A DNA stretch of 64,000 bases from Candidatus Heimdallarchaeota archaeon. Lineage in GTDB: Archaea > Asgardarchaeota > Heimdallarchaeia > Hodarchaeales > Hodarchaeaceae. The DNA lies in assembly GCA_011364965.1 (NCBI GenBank), contig RDOB01000006.1, positions 116,244 through 180,243 on the forward strand. The letters run 5' to 3'. The notes under the pieces are model-generated. The model was not told where the DNA came from, made no database searches, and was given only the letters and a program-made list of their open reading frames with translations. The translations under genes and the position numbers were made by a program. Below, piece by piece: positions 7,095 through 15,534 of the stretch; within the stretch, counting starts at the first letter, position 1; each line of letters opens with the position of its first letter.

Positions 7095-8132
7095 TCACAT
7101 TTCTACTTGATCTAAAAGATCGAATACCTTTTTCTCTTCATCTTTTACGATTTCTAAAACTTCCGCACCTTTGGTTCGCATTTCGGTTGACCAAGTTATC
7201 CCCTCAACAAAACGATCCGTTGGGATCCAAATTCTGTTCTCTTTTTCTTTTACCCAAAATTTGAATGGAAAATAGATCCAATTCTCAAATAAAATACTTT
7301 TTATATCCTCTAATGTTTCTGCAGCTTCTTTGATTACCTCTGCATCTGATTTACTGAACTCTGGACAAACTCGGTTGAGATATTCAGCAGCTGCATGCCT
7401 AGCGTCTATTAAAGAGCTATAAATCCACGCATTCACATGCCATCGAAAATTAAATTTCTCTTCATCCAATTCAGTTATCTTCTCTTCATCCCTGAGCTCC
7501 TTGATCCAATATTCATACGCTTTAAGACCGCATGTATAATGAGTATTTATTGTATTGGTATAAAATAGTTTTACTGCATTCTTCAATGAGTTGTAAATAC
7601 TATCTAGTAGTATGGGCGCTTCTTTATTTGGTTTCATTGTCATAATAATCCAAGGAAAGTTCTTTGCAATTGAATAATCTTTAGATGTATCATGATACGT
7701 TCTTCCAAGGAGTTTATCATCTTCAAATCCAGTGATAACTCCCCAATCAGGTGGAGAGATTAAATCAATGGCAAGTACTGGCCTATTGTCTGTAATTTCC
7801 TTCTGAATAATTTTTAACATCTTTTTCTTATTGAAGTCAGTCTTATTTTGCTGTTTTTTACCTTCTTCTAATAAATGATAGAATCTAAAATCATAACCGA
7901 ACGCATTTGCAATATATTCAGGATAGGGACCAATTGAGTCATCAGGTGAACTAGGACACCAAGAAGTGTGAAACTTAAGGTTAAATGCTGCTGTAGACAA
8001 TCCCATTAAGTCAAAGTAATCATAAGGTTCCCCCAAAAATTGTAAAGCAACTGTCATTGCACCAAAAAATGTGCTTTCCATGCTGCTACCCCATTTCAAA
8101 GGAGCGATACTACGAAGAATTTTGGTAGTCAA
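7095..8132 (-). CDS. Unknown protein with a papain-fold/BtrH-like N-terminal domain
   Basis: A 345-residue protein without signal peptide or membrane spans. Residues about 8-75 (KWGSSMESTFFGAMTVALQFLGE, then YDYFDLMGLSTAAF, then WCPSSPD) resemble the N-terminal part of BtrH-like or C39-like papain-fold proteins. The later DWGVITGFEDDKLLGRTYH segment also fits such proteins, where it precedes the catalytic His region. In a C39-like fold the nucleophilic Cys would normally follow the first segment; here that position is Ser (SSMES), so peptidase activity is doubtful. The C-terminal 150 residues look helical. The gene stands alone, with a fragment of a paralog behind its stop. Family assignment is tentative. 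Confidence 0.7.
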   Translation of the reverse strand: MTTKILRSIAPLKWGSSMESTFFGAMTVALQFLGEPYDYFDLMGLSTAAFNLKFHTSWCPSSPDDSIGPYPEYIANAFGYDFRFYHLLEEGKKQQNKTDFNKKKMLKIIQKEITDNRPVLAIDLISPPDWGVITGFEDDKLLGRTYHDTSKDYSIAKNFPWIIMTMKPNKEAPILLDSIYNSLKNAVKLFYTNTINTHYTCGLKAYEYWIKELRDEEKITELDEEKFNFRWHVNAWIYSSLIDARHAAAEYLNRVCPEFSKSDAEVIKEAAETLEDIKSILFENWIYFPFKFWVKEKENRIWIPTDRFVEGITWSTEMRTKGAEVLEIVKDEEKKVFDLLDQVEM

Positions 8133-8263
8133 TTAATATGCCTTCATATTATAAGTAATGTAGATATAACAAAAGCCCTTTATAATGATTTTTACAGGAT
8201 ACCATATTTATGGTATAGCATTTTGTACGCTTAAATGGAATATTAGATGAGAGGAATCACCGT

Positions 8264-9808
8264 ATGAATCCCAAAATTAGTCAAAAGTCTAGTTTCGCTC
8301 CTACTATGTTTTATAAGGAAAGAATGGGTGGATTGCTTCTTCATATTACTAGTTTACCGGGAAAATACGGAATCGGTGATATTGGCTATGAATTTTACAA
8401 GATTATCAATTTTTTAAATAAATATGGCATGAAAATACTTCAAATACTACCCCTAGGTCCAACAGGTTACGGAAACTCCCCTTACTCAAGTATATCAGCA
8501 TTTGCTGGTAATTCTCTTCTTATTAGTCCTGATCTTCTTCGAGAAGAAAATTTATTATCTTCAAAAGAATGTGTACCTCCAAGATTTCCAGCAACTAGTG
8601 TTGACTTCGAAGCAGTGATTCCTTTCAAGAATGAGTTGTTAAAAACAGCAAATGAGAAATTTAAAGAGCAGTCAGGTACACTCTTGAAAAAGAGATATGT
8701 GAAATTTCTAACCGATGAATCTTTCTGGCTAGATGATTTTGCTTTATATATGTCCATTAAGGATGCATATAATCAGAAAGAGTGGAGTAAATGGGATATT
8801 GCATTAAAGAAACGAAACTCCAACGCTCTAAAGGACTGGGAAAGAACTCATAAGGGTGAAATTGACTTCTACAAATTCTCACAATTTATTTTTGTCGAAC
8901 AATGGGCTAAAGCAAAGAAATATGCCAATGAGAAAAATATTTGGATTATTGGTGACATTCCTCTTTATTGTGCATATGATTCTGTAGATGTTTGGGCAAA
9001 TTCTGAATTATTTCACTTAAATGAAGAAAAAGAGTTGAAATTTGTAGCTGGTGTTCCTCCAGATTATTTCTCTGCTACAGGCCAGCGCTGGGGAAATCCA
9101 ATTTACAATTGGGAAAAAATAAAAGAACAAAAGTTTGGTTGGTGGGTCAAACGAATCAAACATCTTTTCAGATTTATTGATGCTCTTCGTATTGACCATT
9201 TTCGAGGATTAGAATCTTATTGGCAGATTCCTGCAGCAGAACCAACAGCTATCGTTGGAACATGGAGATCTGGGCCAGGGAAAGAGTTCTTTAAAGCTTT
9301 GGAAAACGAATTAGGAACTTTAGCGATAATAGCAGAGGATTTGGGGATAGTAACACCAGAGGTTGATAATTTGAGAGAAATTACTGGTTTCCCTGGGATG
9401 AGGGTTTTACAGTTCGCATTTGCTGATCAAGGTGAAGGAGGATATTGTAAAAATCCATATCTTCCTCATAATTATGAAAAAAATACAGTTGTTTATACAG
9501 GAACCCATGATAATGCACCAACAAGAACTTGGTTCAAGAATGCATCAGATGATGTAAAAAACCACATATATGAATATATTAATCCTCGCATCGATGATAT
9601 ATGTGGAGAGATGATGAAACTTGCCTGGGCTTCAGTTGCTCATCATGCAATCGTTCCTCTCCAAGATTTACTAAGATTAGGTGTGGAATCACGAATGAAC
9701 TTACCAGGAACTGGTGAGAGAAATTGGGAATGGCGTTTTACTTGGGATCAATTAACTGATGCTCATGGAAAAGAGATTCAGAGATTAAATAGACTTTACT
9801 GTCGTTAA
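8264..9808 (+). CDS. malQ: 4-alpha-glucanotransferase (GH77, amylomaltase)
   Basis: A 514-residue enzyme that transfers alpha-1,4-glucan chains between acceptors in the cytoplasm, used in glycogen or maltodextrin metabolism. All GH77 markers are present: the GGLLLHITSLPGKYGIGD opening, LPLGPTGYGNSPYSS, and the catalytic trio D311 (RIDHFRG), E358 (IIAEDLG) and D416 (THDN). The length is that of the short amylomaltase form. The N-terminal 20 residues before the conserved core are extra, and start at the first ATG after GAGGAATCACC. No other glycan gene is adjacent, so it is a stand-alone copy. It converges with the chemoreceptor pseudogene, two bases away. Confidence 0.95.
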   Translation: MNPKISQKSSFAPTMFYKERMGGLLLHITSLPGKYGIGDIGYEFYKIINFLNKYGMKILQILPLGPTGYGNSPYSSISAFAGNSLLISPDLLREENLLSSKECVPPRFPATSVDFEAVIPFKNELLKTANEKFKEQSGTLLKKRYVKFLTDESFWLDDFALYMSIKDAYNQKEWSKWDIALKKRNSNALKDWERTHKGEIDFYKFSQFIFVEQWAKAKKYANEKNIWIIGDIPLYCAYDSVDVWANSELFHLNEEKELKFVAGVPPDYFSATGQRWGNPIYNWEKIKEQKFGWWVKRIKHLFRFIDALRIDHFRGLESYWQIPAAEPTAIVGTWRSGPGKEFFKALENELGTLAIIAEDLGIVTPEVDNLREITGFPGMRVLQFAFADQGEGGYCKNPYLPHNYEKNTVVYTGTHDNAPTRTWFKNASDDVKNHIYEYINPRIDDICGEMMKLAWASVAHHAIVPLQDLLRLGVESRMNLPGTGERNWEWRFTWDQLTDAHGKEIQRLNRLYCR

Positions 9809-9810
9809 GA

Positions 9811-10483
9811 TTATTTTATTTCTATATTAAATTTAGAAATCACTTGAAATAGGGAATCACTCAGATTATTCAATTCTTCCGCTGTTGCTGATAATTGACT
9901 CATGGAGGCTGTCTGTTCCTCTATTCCTGCAGCAACTTCCTCTGAAGATGCACTGAATTCCTCTGATTGCGCAGCGAAATTTTGGAATGCTTCCTGTAAT
10001 TCATTGACGTTTTTCATAAAATTATCAATCATAAACTGGTTTATGACGCGATATCCTCCACGCTTATCTTTGTACCCTCTGCTAAACGTCGAGTACTGCT
10101 CGTGACGACTGCAAAACCTCGCTCAGAGTCACCAGCTCTTACTGCTTCAATAGCTATGTTGAGGACAAGAATGTTAGTCTGACTTGATATGTCACCAATC
10201 ATTCAGAGGTGGCTCCGATATCCTGTAACGATTTTTTGAGTAATTCCAATGTAAGACTTACATCTTTGAACCTTTTTTCTGCGAGCTCTGTTTAAGATGA
10301 AGCTCCCCTGCTGATTTGCAAAATTGTAACAGAACTTTCTTCAGAGAGCGCATTGACTTCTTTTATTGTCTCTACTAATCATTTGACTGATGTTATAATA
10401 TTTATTGCCACAAAAACATCAAGTCCTTTCACAGCAAATTTTTTCATTTGATCATAGAATGACACTTCTGTTGAGTAGTTCAT
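9811..10483 (-). pseudogene. Decayed methyl-accepting chemotaxis protein
   Basis: Read leftwards from an ATG at 10483, the strand encodes about 220 codons of a chemoreceptor signalling domain, broken by at least three in-frame stops and two frameshifts. The diagnostic hairpin tip survives in one frame around 10040-10200 ([17 protein letters not shown], then [13 protein letters not shown]). After a frameshift, residues such as SEEFSASSEEVAAGIEEQTA continue to the stop at 9811. No transmembrane or HAMP region is seen upstream, so the original was either a soluble receptor or has lost its N-terminus. It indicates that an ancestor carried chemotaxis signalling. Confidence 0.85.
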
Positions 10484-10585
10484 GTTCTCGTACCTTCTTC
10501 CATCCTCTTTATTCAATCAAACACTCAAGGATATTCTCACTTAAATATTTAGTCTTAAAAATGAACATAAAGGAATTATTTCCAA

Positions 10586-11005
10586 ATGAAAAATATGTAC
10601 TTTGCATTTATGCAAAGGAGTATTAATGTCGAATCTAGAACAAGTGGTGAGATAGAGTTGAGTGATGATAACCTAGAAGAGATTAAAACAGATCCAATTC
10701 AAAAGGAAATAATCGGAGAGCTCGCTAAGCTAATCTCTCAAAAATTAAATCTTAGAGAAATGGTTGTGAAAGGATTTTTATGGCGCGGGCTTAGAGAATG
10801 GCAAATTTCTCATGGCATAACTCACCAGCAGACCGAGGATGGGCTTCGTAGTTCGCCACGAAAGCGGATGGAACAAATGACGGAAATATTGGAGCTGTTT
10901 GAAAAACAAGTAGTTAAAATTTTGAGTTCTGAAAAATCCAATGAATTGGATCATACATTAAAGAGTGCCCTTCAAATGTATGAAGAGAAATATGCAAATC
11001 GATGA
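10586..11005 (+). CDS. Small hypothetical protein, 139 residues
   Basis: A soluble, charged and mostly helical protein that I do not recognise. The N-terminal 30 residues are weakly structured; residues about 40-139 contain amphipathic helices (EIIGELAKLISQKLNLREM and ILELFEKQVVKIL). AAGGAA lies about 10 bases before the ATG at 10586; Met9 at 10610 is a possible alternative. A hairpin with a T-tract follows the stop directly, which supports a real single-gene transcript. It lies between the chemoreceptor relic and another small gene. Confidence 0.6.
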   Translation: MKNMYFAFMQRSINVESRTSGEIELSDDNLEEIKTDPIQKEIIGELAKLISQKLNLREMVVKGFLWRGLREWQISHGITHQQTEDGLRSSPRKRMEQMTEILELFEKQVVKILSSEKSNELDHTLKSALQMYEEKYANR

Positions 11006-11031
11006 AGACACCTTTATTTGATGTCTTTTTT
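11005..11031 (+). terminator. Hairpin and T-tract after the 139-residue gene
   Basis: AAGACA (11005-11010) pairs with TGTCTT (11022-11027), followed by a run of T. The first arm begins on the last base of the stop codon. Short stem, but correctly placed for rightward transcription. Confidence 0.5.
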
Positions 11032-11097
11032 AACTATTGATTTTGCTTTTTGCCGATACTTATCAATCTACTGATATCGCTCTTAATTTTGCCAAGA

Positions 11098-11120
11098 ATA
11101 CAAGTTATAAAAACTTGTAT
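11098..11120. promoter_or_regulatory. Perfect 23-base palindrome over a TATA box
   Basis: ATACAAGTT and AACTTGTAT are exact reverse complements around the spacer ATAAA. The spacer and inner arms read GTTATAAAAAC, a good archaeal TATA box for the gene that starts at 11167. A dimeric protein bound here would exclude TBP, so this is a strong repressor-site candidate. Confidence 0.6.
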
Positions 11121-11166
11121 GCTGATGAGTAACCAGAAGTGACATAGGTTAAGTGTGGTAAAATAT

Positions 11167-11427
11167 ATGAGCGATAAGAAGGAAATTCATGGGGGATATG
11201 GATTCGGGCTGGGAAAAATAAGTCAAAAAAAGCTCAAAGGGGTTTCCTCCTCCAAAGAAGCTTTTGATGAACATTTACTTCATAAAGATTTAGAACGAAT
11301 TAAGAATAATGGTAAATCATCTCGTGTTTTGGAATTAGAGCGTGTTTATACTGGACCCAACATGCGTAAGGAACGAGATCAATTTCGCTCAAAAGCTTGT
11401 TCCTATATATTATTCAAATATTTTTAA
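11167..11427 (+). CDS. Small basic hypothetical protein, 86 residues
   Basis: Starts MSDKKEIHGGYGFGLGK. It is Gly- and Lys-rich at the N-terminus, charged in the middle, and ends in a short hydrophobic tail. I do not recognise a family. I chose the ATG at 11167, with GGT 7 bases before it, over the in-frame GTG at 11155. The palindrome over the TATA box 47-69 bases upstream argues that it is a real, regulated gene. The uneven C-terminus (KACSYILFKYF) could mean truncation by a frameshift. Confidence 0.5.
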   Translation: MSDKKEIHGGYGFGLGKISQKKLKGVSSSKEAFDEHLLHKDLERIKNNGKSSRVLELERVYTGPNMRKERDQFRSKACSYILFKYF

Positions 11428-11557
11428 TGAATCAGAATATAACGGTTAAGAGGACGAAGAGGGGAGAGAGGTATATTTTTTTAAAATCTGATAAAGCTAC
11501 TGTTTTTTAATTGCACTTATCTTAGTATTTATTTATTTTAACCACATTTCGGGATTT

Positions 11558-12736
11558 ATGCGAAAAACCGTAATTATCATTAGATTAACCATACTCTTCC
11601 TATTTCTCTCTTATTCGGTTGAAAATTTTAAAATTAAATCAATAACAGAAAATAATGGCTCGATTAATCAGTTGAGGATCTCTTCTCCTAGAAATCAAGG
11701 ATTAAGTGAAGATATCATCACCAATATGCTTGAGGGTATAAATCAAAGCTTAATAAAGATGGATAGCTTATTAATAGTAAAAAATGGATATCTTGTTGTT
11801 GAAGAATATTATAATGGGTATTCAGAGGGATTGGCGCATCAATTATATTCTGTTACGAAAAGTGTCATATCCGCTTTGACGGGGATTGCGATTGATCACG
11901 GATATTTCAATTTAAATGATACTGTGATGAGTTTTTTTCCAAATTATACCTTTAATTATGAAAGTAAATGGAAGGAGGAAATAACAGTGCAACACTTGCT
12001 TTCGATGAGAGTAGGTATAGAATGGGATGAATGGAGTTTAGATTACACAGACCAAGATAATCCATTTACTCAAATGAGAAACAGTGAGGATTGGGTCCAG
12101 TACATACTGGATAAACCTATGGCTTGTGAACCAGGTAGTCATTTTGTTTATAATACTGGTGCGAGTCACTTACTATCCGCCATTATTCAGCAAACGGTGA
12201 ACATAACAACATTAGATTTTGCAAATAAATACCTATTTGACCCTTTGGATATCGAGCCGAGTGTGTGGGTAGCTAGCCCAAATGACATTGTCTGTGGAGG
12301 ATATGGTTTATGTATTACACCACGAGAAATGGCTAAGTTTGGCTTACTTTTTTTAAATAACGGAAGTTGGAACAACCAAGTAATTATCCCCAAAGAATGG
12401 GTAATACGATCAACTAGAGAGGGGTTTAAAATGAGTGATGAATCCAAAGAGGAATACGGATTTCAATGGTGGATTTCACCCGAAAGGTTCAATTACTTTA
12501 TGTATTCGGCTCGTGGGTATGCAGGTCAATATATAATTACTTTACCTGAACTGGAGTTAATTCTTATTCTAACATCAAGTGGGGGGTCTGCTGAATATAG
12601 TGAGCTGCTTCAAAAGTACATCATCCCCGCAGCTGAAAATAATTCTCGGCAAATTTCTGGTTTAGAATTAGATATGATATTAATCCTTGGAATATTTCTA
12701 TTAGTGTTTGTGAGGTTAAGAAAAAAGATAGGTTAA
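11558..12736 (+). CDS. Membrane-anchored serine hydrolase of the beta-lactamase/class C PBP family (S12)
   Basis: A 392-residue extracellular enzyme with an N-terminal signal segment (about residues 5-22) and one C-terminal membrane span (about 365-385). The three family motifs are present: S98-V-T-K101, Y198-N-N200-like (YNTGAS) and, near residue 320, ARGYAGQY in the place of the usual His/Lys-x-Gly motif. Nearest known relatives are the EstB and 6-aminohexanoate-dimer hydrolase type of proteins, which act on esters or amides rather than beta-lactams. Archaea lack murein, so the substrate is probably a peptide or ester outside the cell. It appears to be a single gene. Confidence 0.85.
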   Translation: MRKTVIIIRLTILFLFLSYSVENFKIKSITENNGSINQLRISSPRNQGLSEDIITNMLEGINQSLIKMDSLLIVKNGYLVVEEYYNGYSEGLAHQLYSVTKSVISALTGIAIDHGYFNLNDTVMSFFPNYTFNYESKWKEEITVQHLLSMRVGIEWDEWSLDYTDQDNPFTQMRNSEDWVQYILDKPMACEPGSHFVYNTGASHLLSAIIQQTVNITTLDFANKYLFDPLDIEPSVWVASPNDIVCGGYGLCITPREMAKFGLLFLNNGSWNNQVIIPKEWVIRSTREGFKMSDESKEEYGFQWWISPERFNYFMYSARGYAGQYIITLPELELILILTSSGGSAEYSELLQKYIIPAAENNSRQISGLELDMILILGIFLLVFVRLRKKIG

Positions 12737-12805
12737 AAGTTTTTATTAAACCCTCCATAATTATTTAACTACACATGATGTATTTCATCAGGGAGAATTA
12801 CCCCA

Positions 12806-13282
12806 ATGGATGAAGAACAACGTACTAAAGTCTGGACAAAAATAAAAGCTATTCGTGCGAGCTGGCAAGATACTTCAAAGCTTGAAAAGGAATTGATAGA
12901 TTGGGAGAATTTTTTTGGATCTAAATACCTTAAGGTTGCTGAAGAAATTCTCGCAGAGAAAATATATAAACAGTTTGAGAACATAGGAAGAGAAAATCAA
13001 CCCAATACTCCAGAAACCCTGGTAAAAATTATGTGGAAAGGATGGACCGAAGGAAAATTTACGATTGAAAAAACTGGGGAAAAAATCCAAATTCTCTGTA
13101 CAAAATGTCCAATTGCTGATGCTTATATTACTGTTGGAAGGCCAGATCTTGGATTAGTTTTTCAATGTAGTGAAGATTTTCATATCGTAAAAGGATTTAA
13201 TCCAGAAATAAGATTTAGTCGAACCAAGACTTTGATGAGCGGAGATGAATGCTGTAATCATTGCTATTCAACAGATTTCTAG
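12806..13282 (+). CDS. ATC-hydrolase-domain protein
   Basis: A 158-residue soluble protein. Residues about 70-158 resemble the L-2-amino-thiazoline-4-carboxylate hydrolase (ATC hydrolase) family: a region ending in C-x2-C (LCTKCPIAD), then GRPDLGLVFQCSEDF, then RTKTLMSGDECCNH. The family is widespread in bacteria and archaea, and only a few members have been shown to hydrolyse ATC on the way to cysteine; most are of unknown function. A GGGA ribosome binding site lies about 10 bases before the ATG, with a TATA-like element upstream. It precedes the GNAT gene by 113 bases on the same strand. Confidence 0.7.
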   Translation: MDEEQRTKVWTKIKAIRASWQDTSKLEKELIDWENFFGSKYLKVAEEILAEKIYKQFENIGRENQPNTPETLVKIMWKGWTEGKFTIEKTGEKIQILCTKCPIADAYITVGRPDLGLVFQCSEDFHIVKGFNPEIRFSRTKTLMSGDECCNHCYSTDF

Positions 13283-13395
13283 GATTTAAACTTGTAAATA
13301 AGAGTAGTTGTTAAAAATAAGGGATTTGATGACCAAAACCAAGATATCTTATTTTCAGGAAAAATGAGAATACAATAAAAGAAGGAGAATTTCGA

Positions 13396-14319
13396 TTGAC
13401 TGAATATATATATAAGAATTGGGAACCTAATAAAGGATTTGAAAACCTTCAAGCTGATGTTTTTAATGAGGCTAATCAATTTAAATTTGCACCTGCCAAT
13501 GGAGATCAAATAAAACAGGAGTATGAACAAGAGAAAGTTGATCCCCAGACTATTCAGTATGCATTTCATGGGGATAAAATGATCGCCTATGTAAAGGGAC
13601 GGATGCGAAAGAAGTCCAAAGAAGTCCATATAAGTTTTCCCTGGGCAGTTCAGGGAACTCCAGTTGAAGTTCAAGATAAATTATTTGCTGATATGATCTT
13701 GTATCTACAAAGGCAGTATCCATCTTATCAGCTGCGAGTGAATGCAATGGCAAAACCTGAGGAAAATTTAGATTTTTTGAAGAAAAGAGGATTTGTTGAG
13801 AGAAATCTTTGGAAAGCTGTTTATTTATCAGTCCAATCGCTCGTGGAAGCCTCTTATAAAATTCCTTATACTTCTCGATTAGGATCTGAGTATGATATAG
13901 ATGCATTAATTAAACTATTCAAGGCAGATGGTCGATATTCGGCCCAATTTCCCACTGATGAAGACATAGTTAAATATTTTAGGGATAATGTATTTACTAC
14001 TGGACATCTTATATTGCTTTATGAAAATGACAAATTGATAGCGGCTTCTGCCCCACTGGTTACATCCTCCTCCCCTGAGGAAGAAGAAAGTATCATTCAG
14101 CGATTTACAGCTTATAAATTTCTAAAAGAACAGAAAGGTTCAATACCATTGCTCATAGAACTGGCTAAAGAGTGTTTAGTAACGGGTTATGGAGCAAATA
14201 AACCATTTTTAACCTATATAGATGATATGGATTCACCTCGCGATCTGAGGGAATTCATAGGAAAAATTACGCCGCTGAAAAGTAAAGTTTTGATGTATTA
14301 CTATTATTTAAAGAATTAA
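13396..14319 (+). CDS. Two-part GNAT acetyltransferase-like protein, copy 1
   Basis: A 307-residue soluble protein with two successive GNAT-like halves. The first half includes the Q-x-x-Y-x-F-x-G-x-K-x-I-A-Y-V-like strand around residues 50-70 and NLDFLKKRGFVE around 118-130, the usual acetyl-CoA site end. The second half (about 155-307) is more divergent. The start is a TTG at 13396, 8 bases after GGAG. The paralog at 47128-48039 aligns along nearly the whole length and also begins with TTG. Substrate unknown. Confidence 0.75.
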   Translation: MTEYIYKNWEPNKGFENLQADVFNEANQFKFAPANGDQIKQEYEQEKVDPQTIQYAFHGDKMIAYVKGRMRKKSKEVHISFPWAVQGTPVEVQDKLFADMILYLQRQYPSYQLRVNAMAKPEENLDFLKKRGFVERNLWKAVYLSVQSLVEASYKIPYTSRLGSEYDIDALIKLFKADGRYSAQFPTDEDIVKYFRDNVFTTGHLILLYENDKLIAASAPLVTSSSPEEEESIIQRFTAYKFLKEQKGSIPLLIELAKECLVTGYGANKPFLTYIDDMDSPRDLREFIGKITPLKSKVLMYYYYLKN

Positions 14320-14342
14320 GCTATCTTCTTACTTTTACTAAT

Positions 14343-14528
14343 TTAGAACTCGTCCCAAATCTTCTTCAAAGCCTGTTCGCTATATTGTTTAACCCAAAAT
14401 TCCAAACAATCCTCCAGAACTAAGGCTGCAATAGCTGATGGTCTAATTCGGAGGATCTCAGCAAAATTATCAAGCTTCTCGCGTACCTCACTCGGTATTC
14501 TCACTGAAATAACAGCGGTTTTGGTCAT
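14343..14528 (-). CDS. Ribbon-helix-helix (CopG/Arc-like) DNA-binding protein
   Basis: A 61-residue protein: beta strand AVISVRIP, helix EVREKLDNFAEIL, helix PSAIAALVLEDCLEFWV, the order expected of a ribbon-helix-helix dimer. The remaining tail is short. AAGGTG lies 6 bases before the ATG at 14528; an in-frame GTG at 14537 overlaps that site and is less likely. It may be an antitoxin or an orphan repressor. No toxin gene is adjacent. Confidence 0.8.
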   Translation of the reverse strand: MTKTAVISVRIPSEVREKLDNFAEILRIRPSAIAALVLEDCLEFWVKQYSEQALKKIWDEF

Positions 14529-14581
14529 AATAAGCACCTTGATACCAATTAAGAATATGAACCTATAGATTAAAATTTCAG

Positions 14582-15352
14582 CTAATTAAGTTCATTGAAG
14601 AGAAGAGGATAATTGATTTTATCAACAATTTTCAATATGGAATGGCTTTGTCTTACTAATAAAATGCCAAAAAAGGGCAAGATGAACACTTGGAGAGCAA
14701 TGCTAAATAGAATTATATCCAATCCTAATACAATACCAATAAATCCAACTAAATCGCCAAATTGGTAAATTAAATATCCTAAAAGCATAGTTATAAGGTG
14801 TGTTAGTAACTGACTGGTATATTTTTGCTCTGCAAATTTTAATTTAACATGTCTTAATCTAATCAACATAATTATGACTAAAATATCAACTAGGAAGGCA
14901 ATCCCATACAAACCAAAAAAGAGAAAGGTCTCTAATATCTCATTAGAGATAATTAGTGATGTGATTAACATTCCCAGAACTAGTGTTGGAATCAAGGGGA
15001 TATAGTGTTCAAAAAATACATTTCTATTTGAGGAGAGATGTAAATAGAGAAACGTAAATTCGGTCATTGTTATCAGCATAAATACAGAGATAATTTTACC
15101 CATTTCAGAGAGTTTCATTACTTCAAGTGTTTCAAACATCTCCGAAGCGGCAGTAGGTGTAAATATAGACAGCAAGCTTAGCAATAAAATAGTAGTACCA
15201 AATAAAAGCAAAACCATAATCATATGAAGGAAAGTTTCTTCACGAATTGTTTTATAGAGAGGAATGGAAAAAGCACTGGCAAAAAAAATTGAAATAGCGC
15301 CAAAAAAGAGGAATCCACCAATAATTTGCACGAAAAGAGACATAGTTCTCAA
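14582..15352 (-). CDS. Seven-span membrane protein of unknown function
   Basis: A 256-residue protein with about seven hydrophobic segments (near residues 5-27, 42-63, 88-105, 118-138, 142-162, 185-205 and 212-235) and few charged loops. No conserved catalytic motif is apparent. I do not recognise the family. It diverges from the ABC transporter genes across a 182-base region that has a perfect inverted repeat, so both sides may be controlled together. It is 53 bases from the ribbon-helix-helix gene and could be cotranscribed with it. Confidence 0.75.
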   Translation of the reverse strand: MRTMSLFVQIIGGFLFFGAISIFFASAFSIPLYKTIREETFLHMIMVLLLFGTTILLLSLLSIFTPTAASEMFETLEVMKLSEMGKIISVFMLITMTEFTFLYLHLSSNRNVFFEHYIPLIPTLVLGMLITSLIISNEILETFLFFGLYGIAFLVDILVIIMLIRLRHVKLKFAEQKYTSQLLTHLITMLLGYLIYQFGDLVGFIGIVLGLDIILFSIALQVFILPFFGILLVRQSHSILKIVDKINYPLLFNELN

Positions 15353-15391
15353 ATTAAAACAAACAAATTACGTTTTTAAATTTCTGTACGT

Positions 15392-15420
15392 ATTGTAAGC
15401 GTTTATTACAATCCTTTTTT
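15392..15420. repeat. Inverted repeat and T-tract in the divergent region before the ABC genes
   Basis: ATTGTAA (15392-15398) and TTACAAT (15406-15412) are separated by 7 bases and followed by a run of T. It lies 40 bases before the leftward gene and 120 before the ABC ATPase. It could be an operator. A terminator role is unlikely between two divergent starts. Confidence 0.4.
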
Positions 15421-15534
15421 TGTAGTTTAACAATACATGTAAATATAAAGCTCAAAAAGAAGGAATTTAAACGGCTAATATCTCCGCTTAAATGTACAAT
15501 TATAAAATACTACTGCGATAAGGTAGGGTATGAT

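Noticed and set aside
10405..10626. 73-codon ORF upstream of the 139-residue gene
   Set aside because: It overlaps the chemoreceptor relic on the other strand and the start of the next gene, and its protein has no sensible features.
12187..12447. 86-codon ORF opposite the serine hydrolase gene
   Set aside because: It lies wholly inside the hydrolase, which carries intact family motifs.
11558..12736. Antibiotic-resistance beta-lactamase
   Set aside because: The motifs are those of the wider serine hydrolase/esterase family, and the third motif is not the K-T-G of true beta-lactamases.
13279..13906. Minus-strand ORFs across the first GNAT gene
   Set aside because: They overlap a gene supported by a full-length paralog and have no homology of their own.
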